Shown: positions 42,430 through 54,071, counted from the first letter of the stretch. The stretch is DNA of 64,000 nucleotides from Bufo bufo (GCF_905171765.1 NC_053394.1:160031256-160095255), one strand, 5' to 3'. Notes: generated from the letters alone by a model not told the origin. Numbers and translations: made by a program.

Positions 42430-44705
42430 AATGTCTGAATGGAGCCTTACAGAGGGGTGATCAATGACAGGGGGGGTGATCAATGACAGGGGGGGTGATC
42501 AATGACAGGGGGGGTGATCAATGACAGGGGGGTGATCAATGACAGGGGGGTAATCAATGACAGGGGGGTGATCAGGGAGTCTATATGGGGTGATCACCAC
42601 AGTCATTGATCATGCCCCTGTAAGGCTCCATTCAGACGTCCGTGTGCGTTTTGCGGATCCGATCCATCTATCAGTGGATCCGTAAAAATCATGCGGACGT
42701 CTGAATGGAGCTTTACAGGGGTGTGATCAATGACAGGGGGGTAATCAATGACAGGGGGGTGATCAGGGAGTCTATATGGGGTGATAACCACAGTCATTGA
42801 TCACGCCCCTGTAAGGCTTCATTCAGACGTCCGTGTGCGTTTTGCGGATCCGATCCATCTATCAGTGGATCCGTAAAAATCATGCGGACGTCTGAATGGA
42901 GCTTTACAGGGGTGTGATCAATGACAGGGGGGTAATCAATGACAGGGGGGTGATCAGGGAGTCTATATGGGGTGATAACCACAGTCATTGATCATGCCCC
43001 TGTAAGGCTCCATTCAGACGTCCGTGTGCGTTTTGCGGATCCGATCCATCTATCAGTGGATCCGTAAAAATCATGCGGACGTCTGAATGGAGCTTTACAG
43101 GGGTGTGATCAATGACAGGGGGGTAATCAATGACAGGGGGGTGATCAGGGAGTCTATATGGGGTGATCACCACAGTCATTGATCATGCCCCTGTAAGGCT
43201 CCATTCAGACGTCCGTGTGCGTTTTGCGGATCCGATCCATCTATCAGTGGATCCGTAAAAATCATGCGGACGTCTGAATGGAGCTTTACAGGGGTGTGAT
43301 CAATGACAGGGGGGTAATCAATGACAGGGGGGTGATCAGGGAGTCTATATGGGGTGATAACCACAGTCATTGATCACGCCCCTGTAAGGCTTCATTCAGA
43401 CGTCCGTGTGCGTTTTGCGGATCCGATCCATCTATCAGTGGATCCGTAAAAATCATGCGGACGTCTGAATGGAGCTTTACAGGGGTGTGATCAATGACAG
43501 GGGGGTAATCAATGACAGGGGGGTGATCAGGGAGTCTATATGGGGTGATCACCACAGTCATTGATCATGCCCCTGTAAGGCTCCATTCAGACGTCCGTGT
43601 GCGTTTTGCGGATCCGATCCATCTATCAGTGGATCCGTAAAAATCATGCGGACGTCTGAATGGAGCTTTACAGGGGGGTGATCAATGACAGGGGGGTAAT
43701 CAATGACAGGGGGGTGATCAGGGAGTCTATATGGGGTGATCACCACAGTCATTGATCATGCCCCTGTAAGGCTCCATTCAGACGTCCGTGTGCGTTTTGC
43801 GGATCCGATCCATCTATCAGTGGATCCGTAAAAATCATGCGGACGTCTGAATGGAGCTTTACAGGGGGGTGATCAATGACAGGGGGGTAATCAATGACAG
43901 GGGGGTGATCAGGGAGTCTATATGGGGTGATCACCACAGTCATTGATCATGCCCCTGTAAGGCTCCATTCAGACGTCCGTGTGCGTTTTGCGGATCCGAT
44001 CCATCTATCAGTGGATCCGTAAAAATCATGCGGACGTCTGAATGGAGCTTTACAGGGGTGTGATCAATGACAGGGGGGTAATCAATGACAGGGGGGTGAT
44101 CAGGGAGTCTATATGGGGTGATAACCACAGTCATTGATCACGCCCCTGTAAGGCTTCATTCAGACGTCCGTGTGCGTTTTGCGGATCCGATCCATCTATC
44201 AGTGGATCCGTAAAAATCATGCGGACGTCTGAATGGAGCTTTACAGGGGTGTGATCAATGACAGGGGGGTAATCAATGACAGGGGGGTGATCAGGGAGTC
44301 TATATGGGGTGATCACCACAGTCATTGATCATGCCCCTGTAAGGCTCCATTCAGACGTCCGTGTGCGTTTTGCGGATCCGATCCATCTATCAGTGGATCC
44401 GTAAAAATCATGCGGACGTCTGAATGGAGCTTTACAGGGGGGTGATCAATGACAGGGGGGTAATGAATGACAGGGGGGTGATCAGGGAGTCTATATGGGG
44501 TGATCACCACAGTCATTGATCATGCCCCTGTAAGGCTCCATTCAGACGTCCGTGTGCGTTTTGCGGATCCGATCCATCTATCAGTGGATCCGTAAAAATC
44601 CTGCGGACGTCTGAATGGAGCTGTACAGGGGTGTGATCAATGACAGGGGGGTAATCAATGACAGGGGGGTGATCAGGGAGTCTATATGGGGTGATCAGGG
44701 GTGAT
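42430..44705. repeat. 191-bp satellite array, about 11-12 units
   Basis: Units repeat at exactly 191 bp from about 42603 on. Each includes a palindrome (CTCCATTCAGACGTCCG against CGGACGTCTGAATGGAG, about 96 bp across) and G-rich spacer copies of GATCAATGACAGGGGGGT. The left edge (42455-42590) is a 19-20-bp subrepeat. Variant bases (GTGTGATC vs GGGTGATC; CACGCCCC vs CATGCCCC) recur in a pattern that suggests multi-unit duplications. Minus-strand 64-codon frames in each unit are by-products. Confidence 0.95.
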
Positions 44706-45057
44706 CAAGGGTGAATAAGGGGTTAATAAGTGACGGGGGGGGGGGGTGTAGTGTAGTGTGGTGCTTGGTGCAACATATTACTGAGCTACCTGTGTCCTCT
44801 GGTGGTCGATCCAAACAAAGGGGACCACCAGAGGACCAGGTAGCAGGTATATTAGACGCTGTTATCAAAACAGCGTCTAATATACCTGTTAGGGGTTAAA
44901 AAAATCACATCTCCAGCCTGCCAGCGAACGATCGCCGCTGGCAGGCTGGAGATCCACTTTCTTACCTTCCGTTCCTGTGAGCGCGCGCGCCTGTGTGCGG
45001 AATGAATCAACCACCTCCAGGACGCGTCTGTGCGTACAGCGGTCCGGAGGTGGTTAA

Positions 45058-46337
45058 AGAACCATCTTTCTTCTTAACAAAGAAAAAACCAGCGGCAACA
45101 GGTGACTTCGAGGGTCGTATGTGTCCTTTTCTCAGACTCTCAGAGATATAAGCACGCATAGCGACCCTCTCAGGTTGGGAAAGATTGTATAAACGAGATT
45201 TAGGCAGCTTGGCGCCTGGGATGAGATTAATAGGGCAATCGTACTCCCTGTGCGGCGGCAAATCCTGAACTCCACTCTCAGAGAAGACATCCGAAAATTC
45301 AGAGAGGAAAGGTGGTACAGTCTTAGTAGAAACCTCAGAAACAGATGTCGTGAGGCAATTCTCTCTGCAAAAGTCACTCCAACCATTTATTTGCCTAGCT
45401 TGCCAATCAATGGTGGGGTTATGTTTAGTGAGCCAGGGTAGCCCCAACACTAGAGGAGTAGGCAAACCGCTAAGGACGAAACATGATACATCCTCAACAT
45501 GAGCATCACTCACAATTAAACGGATATTGTGAACTATGCCCTTTAATGATTTCTGAGAAAGTGGAGCGGAATCAATAGCAAAAACAGGAATATCCTTTCC
45601 CAAAGTGCATACCTGGAAACCATGAGTTATTGCAAATTGATTATCAATGAGATTGACAGCTGCTCCACTATCCACAAAAATCTCACAAAAAATGCTCTTG
45701 CTCTCTAGCGCCACCCTAGCAGGCAGGACAAAACGGGAACTACAAGCAAACGGAAAACCTTCAATTTCCGCCTCAACCCTGCCAATAGTAACAGACGAAA
45801 CATTTTTAAAAGATTTTTTCCTTTTTGTTTCTTTATTACTCCCAGAAAACTGCCTGTATCTCCTAGAGGGACAAACATTTGCCAAATGATTTATACCTCC
45901 ACAACAAAAACAAACCCTCCCATGCGGGCTGAATCTTCTATTGTCAGAGGCAATCAACCCCAGCTGCATGGGCTCCTGCTCAGAAGGGGCTGACAGCGAC
46001 TGAGACCCCTGCGCACAGAATGAGACCGCTGCACTGTCCCGGGACTGAGTATGACAGGAAGGAGAGATCTCTCCTCTCTCTCTAAGACGCCTGTCAATAC
46101 GAACAGCCTGAGACATAGCAGAGTCCAAGGAGATAGGCTTCTCATGAAAGGAAAATGCATCTTTCAATCCCTCTGAAAGACCATGGCAAAATTGACTTCC
46201 GAGTGCAGCATCATTCCAACCAGTATCAGCTGCCCATTTCCGAAATTCTGAGCAGTATATCTCTGCGGATTGTTTACCCTGGCATAACAGACGTAGTCTA
46301 GACTCAGCCAGAGCAATACGATCCGGATCATCATATA
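45058..46337 (-). pseudogene. Gypsy-2 Gag C-terminus - protease - RT N-terminus
   Basis: An open frame from the gag frameshift to the TTAA insertion. It has a Gag segment (GLSEGLKDAFSFHEKP), a CCHC zinc knuckle (CFCCGGINHLANVC), protease core (IFVDSGAAVNLID) and the RT start (SKSPVAAGFFFVKKKDGS). It stops being Gypsy-2 at 45058. The related Gypsy-1 shows that RT motifs should continue, and they do at 40599. Confidence 0.87.
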
Positions 46338-46691
46338 TCTGGCTAAAAAGAATTCATCCACTGACCGGAGAGGCCATGCCCCCTCCGGCAGCGAAAAGGC
46401 CCAGGACTGAGCGTTACCCCTGAGCAGCGATATAATGATCCCCACCCTCCGTTCCTCATCACCAGAGGAATGGGGAAGAAGGCGAAAATGGAGTTTGCAA
46501 GCCTCTCTAAAACGCACAAAATTCTCACTACCCCCGGAGAACGTATCCGGGAGCGAGATCTTAGGCTCAGAACAAACTCCATGAACGCAAGCTGAACCGG
46601 TCACTTGAAACTGAGAAAAAGTCTTACGGAGATCAGCTACCTCCAATGAAAGACCCTGGAAGCGTTCAGCCAAAAGTGAAACTGGATCCAT
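46338..46691 (-). pseudogene. Gypsy-2 Gag N-terminus, frameshifted
   Basis: It starts MDPVSLLAERFQGL 28 bp inside the 5' LTR border. It carries the capsid-like PDTFSGGSENFVRFREACKL and ISLLRGNAQSWAF. A 1-bp change near 46338 shifts the frame, after which Gag continues in the 45058-46337 frame. Confidence 0.8.
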
Positions 46692-46707
46692 GCTTGAGAC
46701 AGTTTTG

Positions 46708-46717
46708 GCGGCTTATA
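46708..46717 (-). promoter_or_regulatory. self-priming primer-binding site of Gypsy-2
   Basis: On the coding strand TATAAGCCGC starts one base after the 5' LTR. It is the exact complement of GCGGCTTATA inside that LTR (47074-47083). That LTR sequence begins 30 bp downstream of a TATA box (plus-strand TATAAA at 47108-47113), that is, at the expected mRNA start. Confidence 0.72.
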
Positions 46718-46718
46718 A

Positions 46719-47249
46719 TGTCACGGATGGTGTACAGGAAACAAGACAAAGCAAAAGAATCTATGACTCACTGGATCCAAAACTAAGGAACAAAAGGGAG
46801 ACCCCTGCATGAGACCTGTCACTCTCCCTGACTGCTCAGCCTATGCGAACACCCCAAAGGTGGATGGTCGCATATCCACGTACCTCGACTATCTACCACC
46901 TGAACACCCTACAATAGTGAGGGGACACGACCACCGGCTCCCTACACTAGACACGGAGGGAGTCAGGGTCAACTGAGATCCAGCAAACAGAGAATCACAG
47001 ATAAAAGAACAGCACTTATCTTAGTAGAAGACTGGGCAATAGGAACAGCATGCACACACACTCCAGGAAGTTGTATAAGCCGCACACTATTGCATTATGG
47101 GGAGGAATATAAAGGGATGCAATCAGTCCAAACACATGACAGCTGAGAGATGCTAACGAGATAAGGAACTGAAAACCAAAACAAAGAAAACTCAAGGAGG
47201 AGGTTCTGAAAGGCTTCTGTCAGAGCTTCTCAGCTGTCTGGTTGTGACA
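46719..47249 (-). repeat. Gypsy-2 5' LTR
   Basis: 531 bp, ends TGTCA/TGACA. Contains the TATA box (47108-47113, minus strand) and self-primer (47074-47083). TSD GCTTC follows at 47250-47254. Confidence 0.92.
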
Positions 47250-48957
47250 GCTTCCACTTGTTCCCCTGTGACATTTGGGAATGCTCTCAGTAGCGCGTCT
47301 ACCAACGTGCGCTTGTACTCGCGCATCTTCCTATCACGCTCCAGTGTAGGAAGTAAGGTGGGCACATTGTCTTTGTACCGGGGATCCAGCAGGGTGGCAA
47401 ACCAGTAGTCCGCACACGTTAAAATGTGCGCAACTCTGCTGTCGTTGCGCAGACACTGCAGCATGTAGTCGCTCATGTGTGCCAGGCTGCCCAGAGGTAA
47501 GGACAAGCTGTCCTCTGTGGGAGGCGTATCGTCATCGTCCTGTGTTTCCCCCCAGCCACGCACCAGTGATGGGCCCGAGCTGCTTTGGGTGCCACCCCGC
47601 TGTGAACATGCTTCATCCTCATCCTCCTCCACCTCCTCCTCATCCTCGTCCTCCTCGTCCTCCAGTAGTGGGCCCTGTCTGGCCACATTTGTACCTGGCC
47701 TCTGCTGTTGCAAAAAACCTCCCTCTGAGTCACTTCGAAGAGACTGGCCTGAAAGTGCTAAAAATGACCCCTCTTCCTCCTGGGCCACCTCCTCTTCCAT
47801 CATCGCCCTAAGTGTTTTCTCAAGGAGACATAGAAGTGGTATTGTAACGCTGATATCGGCGTCATCGCCACTGGCCATGTTGGTGGAGTACTCGAAACAG
47901 CGCAACAGGGCACACAGGTCTCGCATGGAGGCCCAGTCATTGGTGGTGAAGTGGTGCTGTTCTGCAGTGCGACTGACCAGTGCGTGCTGCAGCTGAAACT
48001 CCACTATGGCCTGCTGCTGCTCGCACAGTCTGTCCAGCATGTGCAAGGTGGAGTTCCACCTGGTGGGCACATCGCATATGAGGCGGTGAGCGGGAAGGCC
48101 GAAGTTACGCTGTAGCGCAGACAGGCGAGCAGCGGCAGGATGTGAACGCCGGAAGCGCGAACAGACGGCCAGCACTTTATGCAGCAGCTCTGACATGTCG
48201 GGGTAGTTGTGAATGAACTTCTGCACCACCAAATTCAGCACATGCGCCAGGCAAGGGATGTGCGTCAAACCGGCTAGTCCCAGAGCTGCAACGAGATTTC
48301 GCCCATTATCGCACACCACCAGGCCGGGCTTGAGGCTCACCGGCAGCAACCACTCGTCGGTCTGTTGTTCTATACCCCGCCACAACTCCTGTGCGGTGTG
48401 GGGCCTGTCCCCCAAACATATGAGTTTCAGAACGGCCTGCTGACGTTTACCCCGGGCTGTGCTGAAGTTGGTGGTGAAGGTGTGTGGCTGACTGGATGAG
48501 CAGGTGGAAGAAGAGGAGGAGGAAGCTGAGTAGGAGGAGGAGGAGACAGGAGGCAAAGAATGTTGCCCTGCGATCCTTGGTGGCGGAAGGACGTGTGCCA
48601 AACAGCTCTTCGCCTGGGGCCCAGCCGCCACTACATTTACCCAGTGTGCAGTTAGGGAGATATAGCATCCCTGGCTGTGCTTACTGGTCCACGTATCTGT
48701 GGTTAGGTGGACCTTGCCACAGATGGCGTTGCGCAGTGCACACTTGATTTTATCGGATACTTGGTTGTGCAGGGAAGGCACGGCTCTCTTGGAGAAGTAG
48801 GACCAGCTGGGAACAACATACTGTGGGACAGCAAGCGACATGAGCTGTTTGAAGCTGTCTGTCTCCACCAGCCTAAATGACAGCATTTCATAGGCCAGTA
48901 GTTTAGAAATGCTGGCATTCAGGGCCAGGGATCGAGGGTGGCTAGGTGGGAATTTAC
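47250..48957 (-). pseudogene. hAT transposase (ZBED-like), main part, split by Gypsy-2
   Basis: The first Met is at 48884-48886, but the frame is open and protein-like up to about 48957 (FPPSHPRSLALNASISKLL), where tandem repeats begin, so the N-terminus and any BED zinc finger are missing or in another exon. Counting from the Met: LTTDTWTS with the first catalytic Asp near 64, CDNGRN with a second Asp at 193, CLAHVLNL 212-219, TRWNS 275-279. An acidic Asp/Glu run lies near residue 400. At 47249 the frame passes into the LTR and stops at 47192, giving a chimeric tail. The C-terminal dimerisation part lies at 37027-37497. Confidence 0.9.
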
Positions 48958-49810
48958 ACTGTAGCGTGTGTGTGAAGTTCTTGAGAATTACCCTATCAGC
49001 ACCTTGAATCTAATATACCCTTTTAGGGATAGATTTAAAGTAGGCCTGATACAGCAGAAACCACTAATTTTGAGAATTGCAAATTTGGGAATTGTTTTTC
49101 AACCCAGAACAAAAACTGTGCTTTGACGGTCACTAAAAATAACTTGACCAGCTAAAACAGTACAGATTTGGATGAATATAAATGTGAGGCCTATTTTTTA
49201 GGCGCTGGGTGACAGGTATACGTTTAATCACAGAATTAGACTTGGATCTGAACTGTAGCGTGTGTGTGAAGTTCTTGAGAATTACCCTATCAGCACCTTG
49301 AATCTAATATACCCTTTCAGGGATAGATTTAAAGTAGGCCTGATACAGCAGAAACCACTAATTTTGAGAATTGCAAATTTGGGAATTGTTTTTCAACCCA
49401 GAACAAAAACTGTGCTTTGACGGTCACTAAAAATAACTTGACCAGCTAAAACAGTACAGATTTGGATGAATATAAATGTGAGGCCTATTTTTTAGGCGCT
49501 GGGTGACAGGTATACGTTTAATCACAGAATTAGACTTGGATCTGCACTGTAGCGTGTGTGTGAAGTTCTTGAGAATTACCCTATCAGCACCTTGAATCTA
49601 ATATACCCTTTTAGGGATAGATTTAAAGTAGGCCTGATACAGCAGAAACCACTAATTTTGAGAATTGCAAATTTGGGAATTGTTTTTTCAACCCAGAACA
49701 AAAACTGTGCTTTGACGGTCACTAAAAATAACTTGACCAGCTAAAGCAGTAATGACAGATTTGGATTAATATAAATGTGAGGCCTATTTTTTAGGCGCTG
49801 GGTGACAGGC
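48957..49810. repeat. 294-bp tandem repeat (about 2.9 units) in hAT
   Basis: GTAGCGTGTGTGTGAAGTTC starts at 48961, 49255 and 49549. Copies differ at few bases. It directly abuts the open transposase frame, so it has replaced or displaced the 5' coding region. Confidence 0.92.
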
Positions 49811-50165
49811 TCAACTTGCCCCTGATGTAGTATATGGCCAAAAAATAACCACACTATTGATGGTTAAATGCACTTGGGTGACAGGCTCAGCTTGCCCCTG
49901 ATGTAGTATATGGCCAAAAAATAGCCACACTATTGATGGTTAAATGCACTTGATGAAAGCTAGACCCTGATGTAGGATATAGCAAAAAATAACCACACTA
50001 TTGATGGTTAAATGCACTTGGGTGACAAGGTCAGCTTGCCCCTGATGTAGTATATGGCCAAAAAATAACCACACTATTGATGGTTAAATGCACTTGATGA
50101 AAGCTTGACCCTGATGTAGGATATAGCAAAAAATAAGCACACTATTGATGGTTAAATGGACTTGG
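49808..50165. repeat. short tandem repeat (about 70-85-bp units) in hAT
   Basis: CACACTATTGATGGTTAAAT recurs five times with CTGATGTAG(T/G)ATAT. Unit length varies. Confidence 0.85.
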
Positions 50166-50690
50166 TGGCAGCTTGTGCTGGCGCACAAGCAAGCCACAAA
50201 ATGGCCGCCGATCACCCCAGAAAAAAGAGACTGAAAAACGCTCTGGGCACCCTAAAAACACTGAGCAATTGAATAGCAGCAGTTCAATGATCCACAGCTG
50301 TAGATCGATCACTGAATGAAGTCTTTTGGAGGAGTTAATCACTGCCTAATCTCGCCCTAATGTCGCAGCTGCAACCTCTCCCTACACTTGTATCAGCAGA
50401 GTGACCTGCAGCGCTACGTGACCCAAGCTTATATAGAGGCTGGGTCACATGCTGCACTGGCCAATCACAGCCATGCCAATAGTAGGCAAGGCTGTGATGG
50501 CCTCTTGGGGCAAGTAGTATGATGCTTGTTGATTGGCTGCTTTTCAGCCTTTCAAAAAGTGCCAAGAAAGCGCCGAACACCGAACCCGAACCCGGACTTT
50601 TACGAAAATGTTCGGGTACGGGTCCGTGTCACGAACACCCCAAAATTCGGTACGAACCCGAACTATACAGTTCGGGTTCGCTCATCCCTA
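50166..50690. other. hAT right subterminal region
   Basis: It contains a palindromic block (CAATCACAGCCATGCC ... GGCAAGGCTGTGATGG) and repeated CGAACCCGAAC motifs up to the terminus TTCGCTCATCCCTA. No gene. Confidence 0.7.
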
Positions 50691-50697
50691 GATTTAA

Positions 50698-53600
50698 CCC
50701 CTTAAGGACTCAGCCCTATTTCACCTTAAGGACTTGGCCATTTTTTGCAAATCTGACCAGTGTCACTTTAAGTGCTGATAACTTTAAAACACTTTGACTT
50801 ATCCAGGCCATTCTGAGATTGTTTTTTCGTCACATATTGTACTTCATGACACTGATAAAATGAAGTAAAAAAAAATCATTTTTATTTATAAAAAAATACC
50901 AAATTTACCAAAAAAAATTAAAAAATTGAAAATTTCCAAGTTTCAATTTCTCTACTTCTATAATACATAGTAATACCCCCAAAAATAGTTATTACTTTAC
51001 ATTCCCCATATGTCTACTTCATGTTTGGATCAATTTGGGAATGATATTTTATTTTTGGGGGATGTTACAAGGCTTAGAAGTTTCAAGAATCTTGAAATTT
51101 TTCAGAAATTTTCAATAACCCACTTTTTAGGGACCAGTTCAGGTCTGAAGTCACTTTGTGAGGCTTACATAATAGAAACCACCCAAAAATGACCCCATTC
51201 TAGAAACTACACCCCTCAAGGTATTCAAAACTGATTTTACAAACTTTGTTAACTCTTTAGGTGTTGCACAAGAGTTATTGGCAAATGGAGATGAAATTTG
51301 AGAATTTCAATTTTTGTGCAAATTTTCCATTTTAATCCATTTTTTCCAGTAACAAATAAAGGGTTAACAGCCCAAAAAAATGCTATATTTATTGCCCCGA
51401 TTCTGTAGTTTGCAGAAACACCCCATATGCGTCCGTAAACTACTGTACGGGCACACAATATGGCGTAGAGGGAAAGGTGCGCCGTATGGTTTTTGGAAGG
51501 CAGATTTTGCTGGCCTGTTTTTTTTTTACACCATGTTCCATTTGAAGCCCCCCTGATGCACCCCTAGAGTAGAAACTCCATAAAAGTGACCCCATCTAAG
51601 AAACTACACCCCTCAAGGTATTCAAAACTGATTTTACAAACTTTGTTAACCCTTTAGGTGTTGCACAAGATTTAATAGAAAATAGAGATACAATTTAAAA
51701 ATTTCACTTTTTTGGCAGATTTTCCATTTTAATATTTTTTTTCCAGTTACAAAGCAAGGGTTAACAGCCAAACAAAACTCATTATTTATAGCCCTAATTC
51801 TGTAGTTTACAGAAACACCCCATATGTGGTCGTAAACTGCTGTACGGGCACACGGCAGGGCGCAGAAGGAAAGGAATGCCATACGGTTTTTGGAAGGCAG
51901 ATTTTGCTAGACAGTTTTTTTGGACACCATGTCCCATTTGAAGCCCCCCTGATGCACCCCTAGAGTAAAAACTCCAAAAAAGTGACCCCAATTTAGAAAC
52001 TACGGGATAGGGTGGAAGTTTTGTTGGTACTAGTTTAGGGTACATATGATTTTTGGTTGCTCTATATTACACTTTTTGTGAGGCAAGGTAACAAGAAATA
52101 GCTTTTTTGGCACCGTTTCTTTTTTGTTATTTACAACATTCATCTGACAGGTTAGATCATGTGGTATTTTTATAGAGCAGGTTGTCGCGGACGCGGCGAT
52201 ACCTAATATGTATACAATTTCTTTTATTTATCTAAGTTTTACACAATGATTTCATTTTTTTAAACAAAAAAAATCATGTTTTAGTGTCTCCATAGTCTGA
52301 GAGCCATAGTTTTTTCAGTTTTTGGGCGATTATCTTAGGTAGGGTCTCATTTTTTGTGGGATGAGATGACGGTTTGATTGGCACTATTTTGGGGAGGATA
52401 TGATCGCTTGCTATTACACTTTTTGTGACCTATGATGACAAAAAATTCCTTTTTTTACACCGTTTTTATTTTTTTATGGTGTTCACCTGAGGGGTTAGGT
52501 CATGTGATATTTTTATAGAGCCGGTCGATACGGACGCGGCGATACCTAATATGTATATATTTTTTTATTTATGTAAGTTTTACACAATGATTTCATTTCC
52601 ATAGTCTGAGAGCCATAGTTTTTTCAGTTTTTGGGCGATTATCTTGGGTAGGGTATGATTTTTGCGGGATGAGATGACGGTTTGATTGGTACTATTTTGG
52701 CGTACATGCGACTTTTTTTTATCACTTTTATTACCTTTTTTGGGAAGTAAGGTGGGCAAAATTTCATCTTCCTCATAGTTTTTTTTTTTTTTTTATGGCG
52801 TTCACCGTGCGGGGAAAGTAACATGACCGTTTTATAGATCAGGTCGTTACGGATGCGGCGATACCTAATATGTGTAGTGTATTTTATTTTTTTAATTTTT
52901 ATTCAGTGATAAATGTGTTTTTTTTTTATCTTTACTTTTTTCACTTTTTTTTTACTTCTTTTGACCCAGACCCACTTGGTTCTTGAAGATCCAGTGGGTC
53001 TGATGTCTGAATAATACAGTAAAGTACACTATATAGTGTATTGTACTGTATTTTACTTACACTTTATCTGAACAGATCTATGCCTTTAGCACAGATCTGT
53101 TCAGCACCATGAACAGCAGGATGCCTGAGAAGGCGTCCTGTTGCCATGGGAACTTTCCCCGTCTGCCACAACTGAGCAGACGGGGGAGGGGGGCTCCCTC
53201 CCTCTGTGACCCCATCCTGTCTGGGGGCTGCAAAGGCACAGCAGCCCCCCAATGGGAGAGGGAGGGAGCTCCCTGACTGTTAACCCTTTCCATACAGCAG
53301 TCCGTACAGACCGCGGTATGGAAAGGGTTAAACGGCTGCCATCACAGCACAGATGTCAGCCGTTTATACCAGAGTGTCAGCAATGTGCTGACACTCTGGT
53401 ATACCCACTGGACACCAATGAATATTCAAGAGGAGGCGAGCGGGGGATCGCGATCCCGCCTGCCGCACCTGCCGCACCGCCCGCACCGCCTGCAACCCCC
53501 CCCTGCACCACCCGCCAGCATAAAATCATTCAGGGGTGCAGGGGGGGTGAAAAAAAACTTTATTTTGTGCATTTTAAAGTTTTATCCCTGTGGTCAGGGA

Positions 53601-53845
53601 CCGCTGGGATCAGAAACTGCAGAAAGCGCTGCAAACCGCAGGTCTGAATTGACCTGCGGTTTGCTGCTATCGCCGATACGGGGGGGTCATATGACCCCCC
53701 CCGGCGTTGTGACAGGATGCCCATTGAATGATTTCAGCAGGCATCCTGTTCCGATTAACCACCGCAGCGCCGCAATCTCGTTTTAAACGAGTCCTTAAGG
53801 ACTCGGGAAACATGCCTTACCGGTACGTCATGCGTCCCTAAGGGG
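50698..53845. mobile_element. TTAA-flanked piggyBac-like non-autonomous element 2
   Basis: TTAA at 50694-50697 and 53846-53849 flanks inverted ends CCCCTTAAGGAC / CCCCTTAGGGAC. The interior of 3148 bp shows two copies of a roughly 365-bp segment (CAAGGTATTCAAAACTGATT at about 51218 and 51616). It also has three copies of a segment with GCGGCGATACCTAATATGT (about 52193, 52538 and 52855). No transposase frame. Its right TTAA is shared with the adjacent MITE. Confidence 0.78.
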
Positions 53846-54071
53846 TTAAAGGGGTTGTCCAAGTTATATTTATTGATGACCTATCCTCAGGATAGGTCAT
53901 CAATTCCAGATTGGCTGGGGTCCGACACCCAGTCACCCCCGCCGATCAGCTGTTTGAAGAGAAGGCACGTGCTGTACCAGCTGATCGGCGGGGGTGTCGG
54001 ACCCCAGCCGATCTGATATTGATGACCTATCCTAAGGTCATCAATAAATATAACTTGGACAACCCCTTTAA
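53846..54071. mobile_element. palindromic TTAA MITE, T2/Kolobok type
   Basis: TTAA-AGGGGTTGTCCAAGTTATA at left and its complement at right form a 218-bp foldback (53850-54067) containing TTGATGACCTATCC and GGATAGGTCATCAA. It is tandem with the TTAA element to its left and abuts PLE-derived sequence to its right. Confidence 0.85.

Larger units (their letters stand above)
40604..45053. mobile_element. TTAA-flanked piggyBac-like non-autonomous element
   Basis: TTAA at 40600-40603 and 45054-45057 flanks ends CCACCTCAG / CCACCTCCG in inverted orientation. TTAA duplication with CC-starting termini is the piggyBac pattern. The interior (4450 bp) has no transposase; it holds a long palindrome, AT-rich homopolymers and a 191-bp satellite. 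It splits the Gypsy-2 RT frame, which joins cleanly across one TTAA. Confidence 0.8.
37498..47249 (-). mobile_element. Ty3/Gypsy chromovirus Gypsy-2, inserted in hAT transposase
   Basis: Two 531-bp LTRs (37498-38028 and 46719-47249) are flanked by a 5-bp TSD GCTTC (37493-37497 and 47250-47254). By eye they differ at about three positions, including the terminal base at 38028. The coding strand is minus, with domain order Gag, protease, RT, RNase H, integrase and chromodomain. The RT is split by a TTAA element (40604-45053), and several stops and frameshifts are present. It is related to but clearly distinct from Gypsy-1. Confidence 0.94.
34683..50690 (-). mobile_element. hAT transposon with nested insertions
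   Basis: Ends TAGAGTTGAGCGAAC and GTTCGCTCATCCCTA are hAT-type inverted termini. Both subterminal regions are dense in TTCGG/CGAA motifs, candidate transposase sites. The coding strand is minus, with the transposase split by Gypsy-2. Without that insertion and one TSD copy the hAT would be about 6.25 kb. Tandem arrays flank the transposase on both sides (35.0-36.9 kb and 48.96-50.17 kb). Confidence 0.92.

Noticed and set aside
42603..44516. Ten near-identical 64-codon minus-strand frames
   Set aside because: They come from the 191-bp satellite; 191 is not a multiple of 3, so they are not one protein, and no start context or motif supports expression.
42430..44705. CRISPR-like array
   Set aside because: The whole 191-bp unit is repeated with no unique spacers, in a eukaryotic transposon context.
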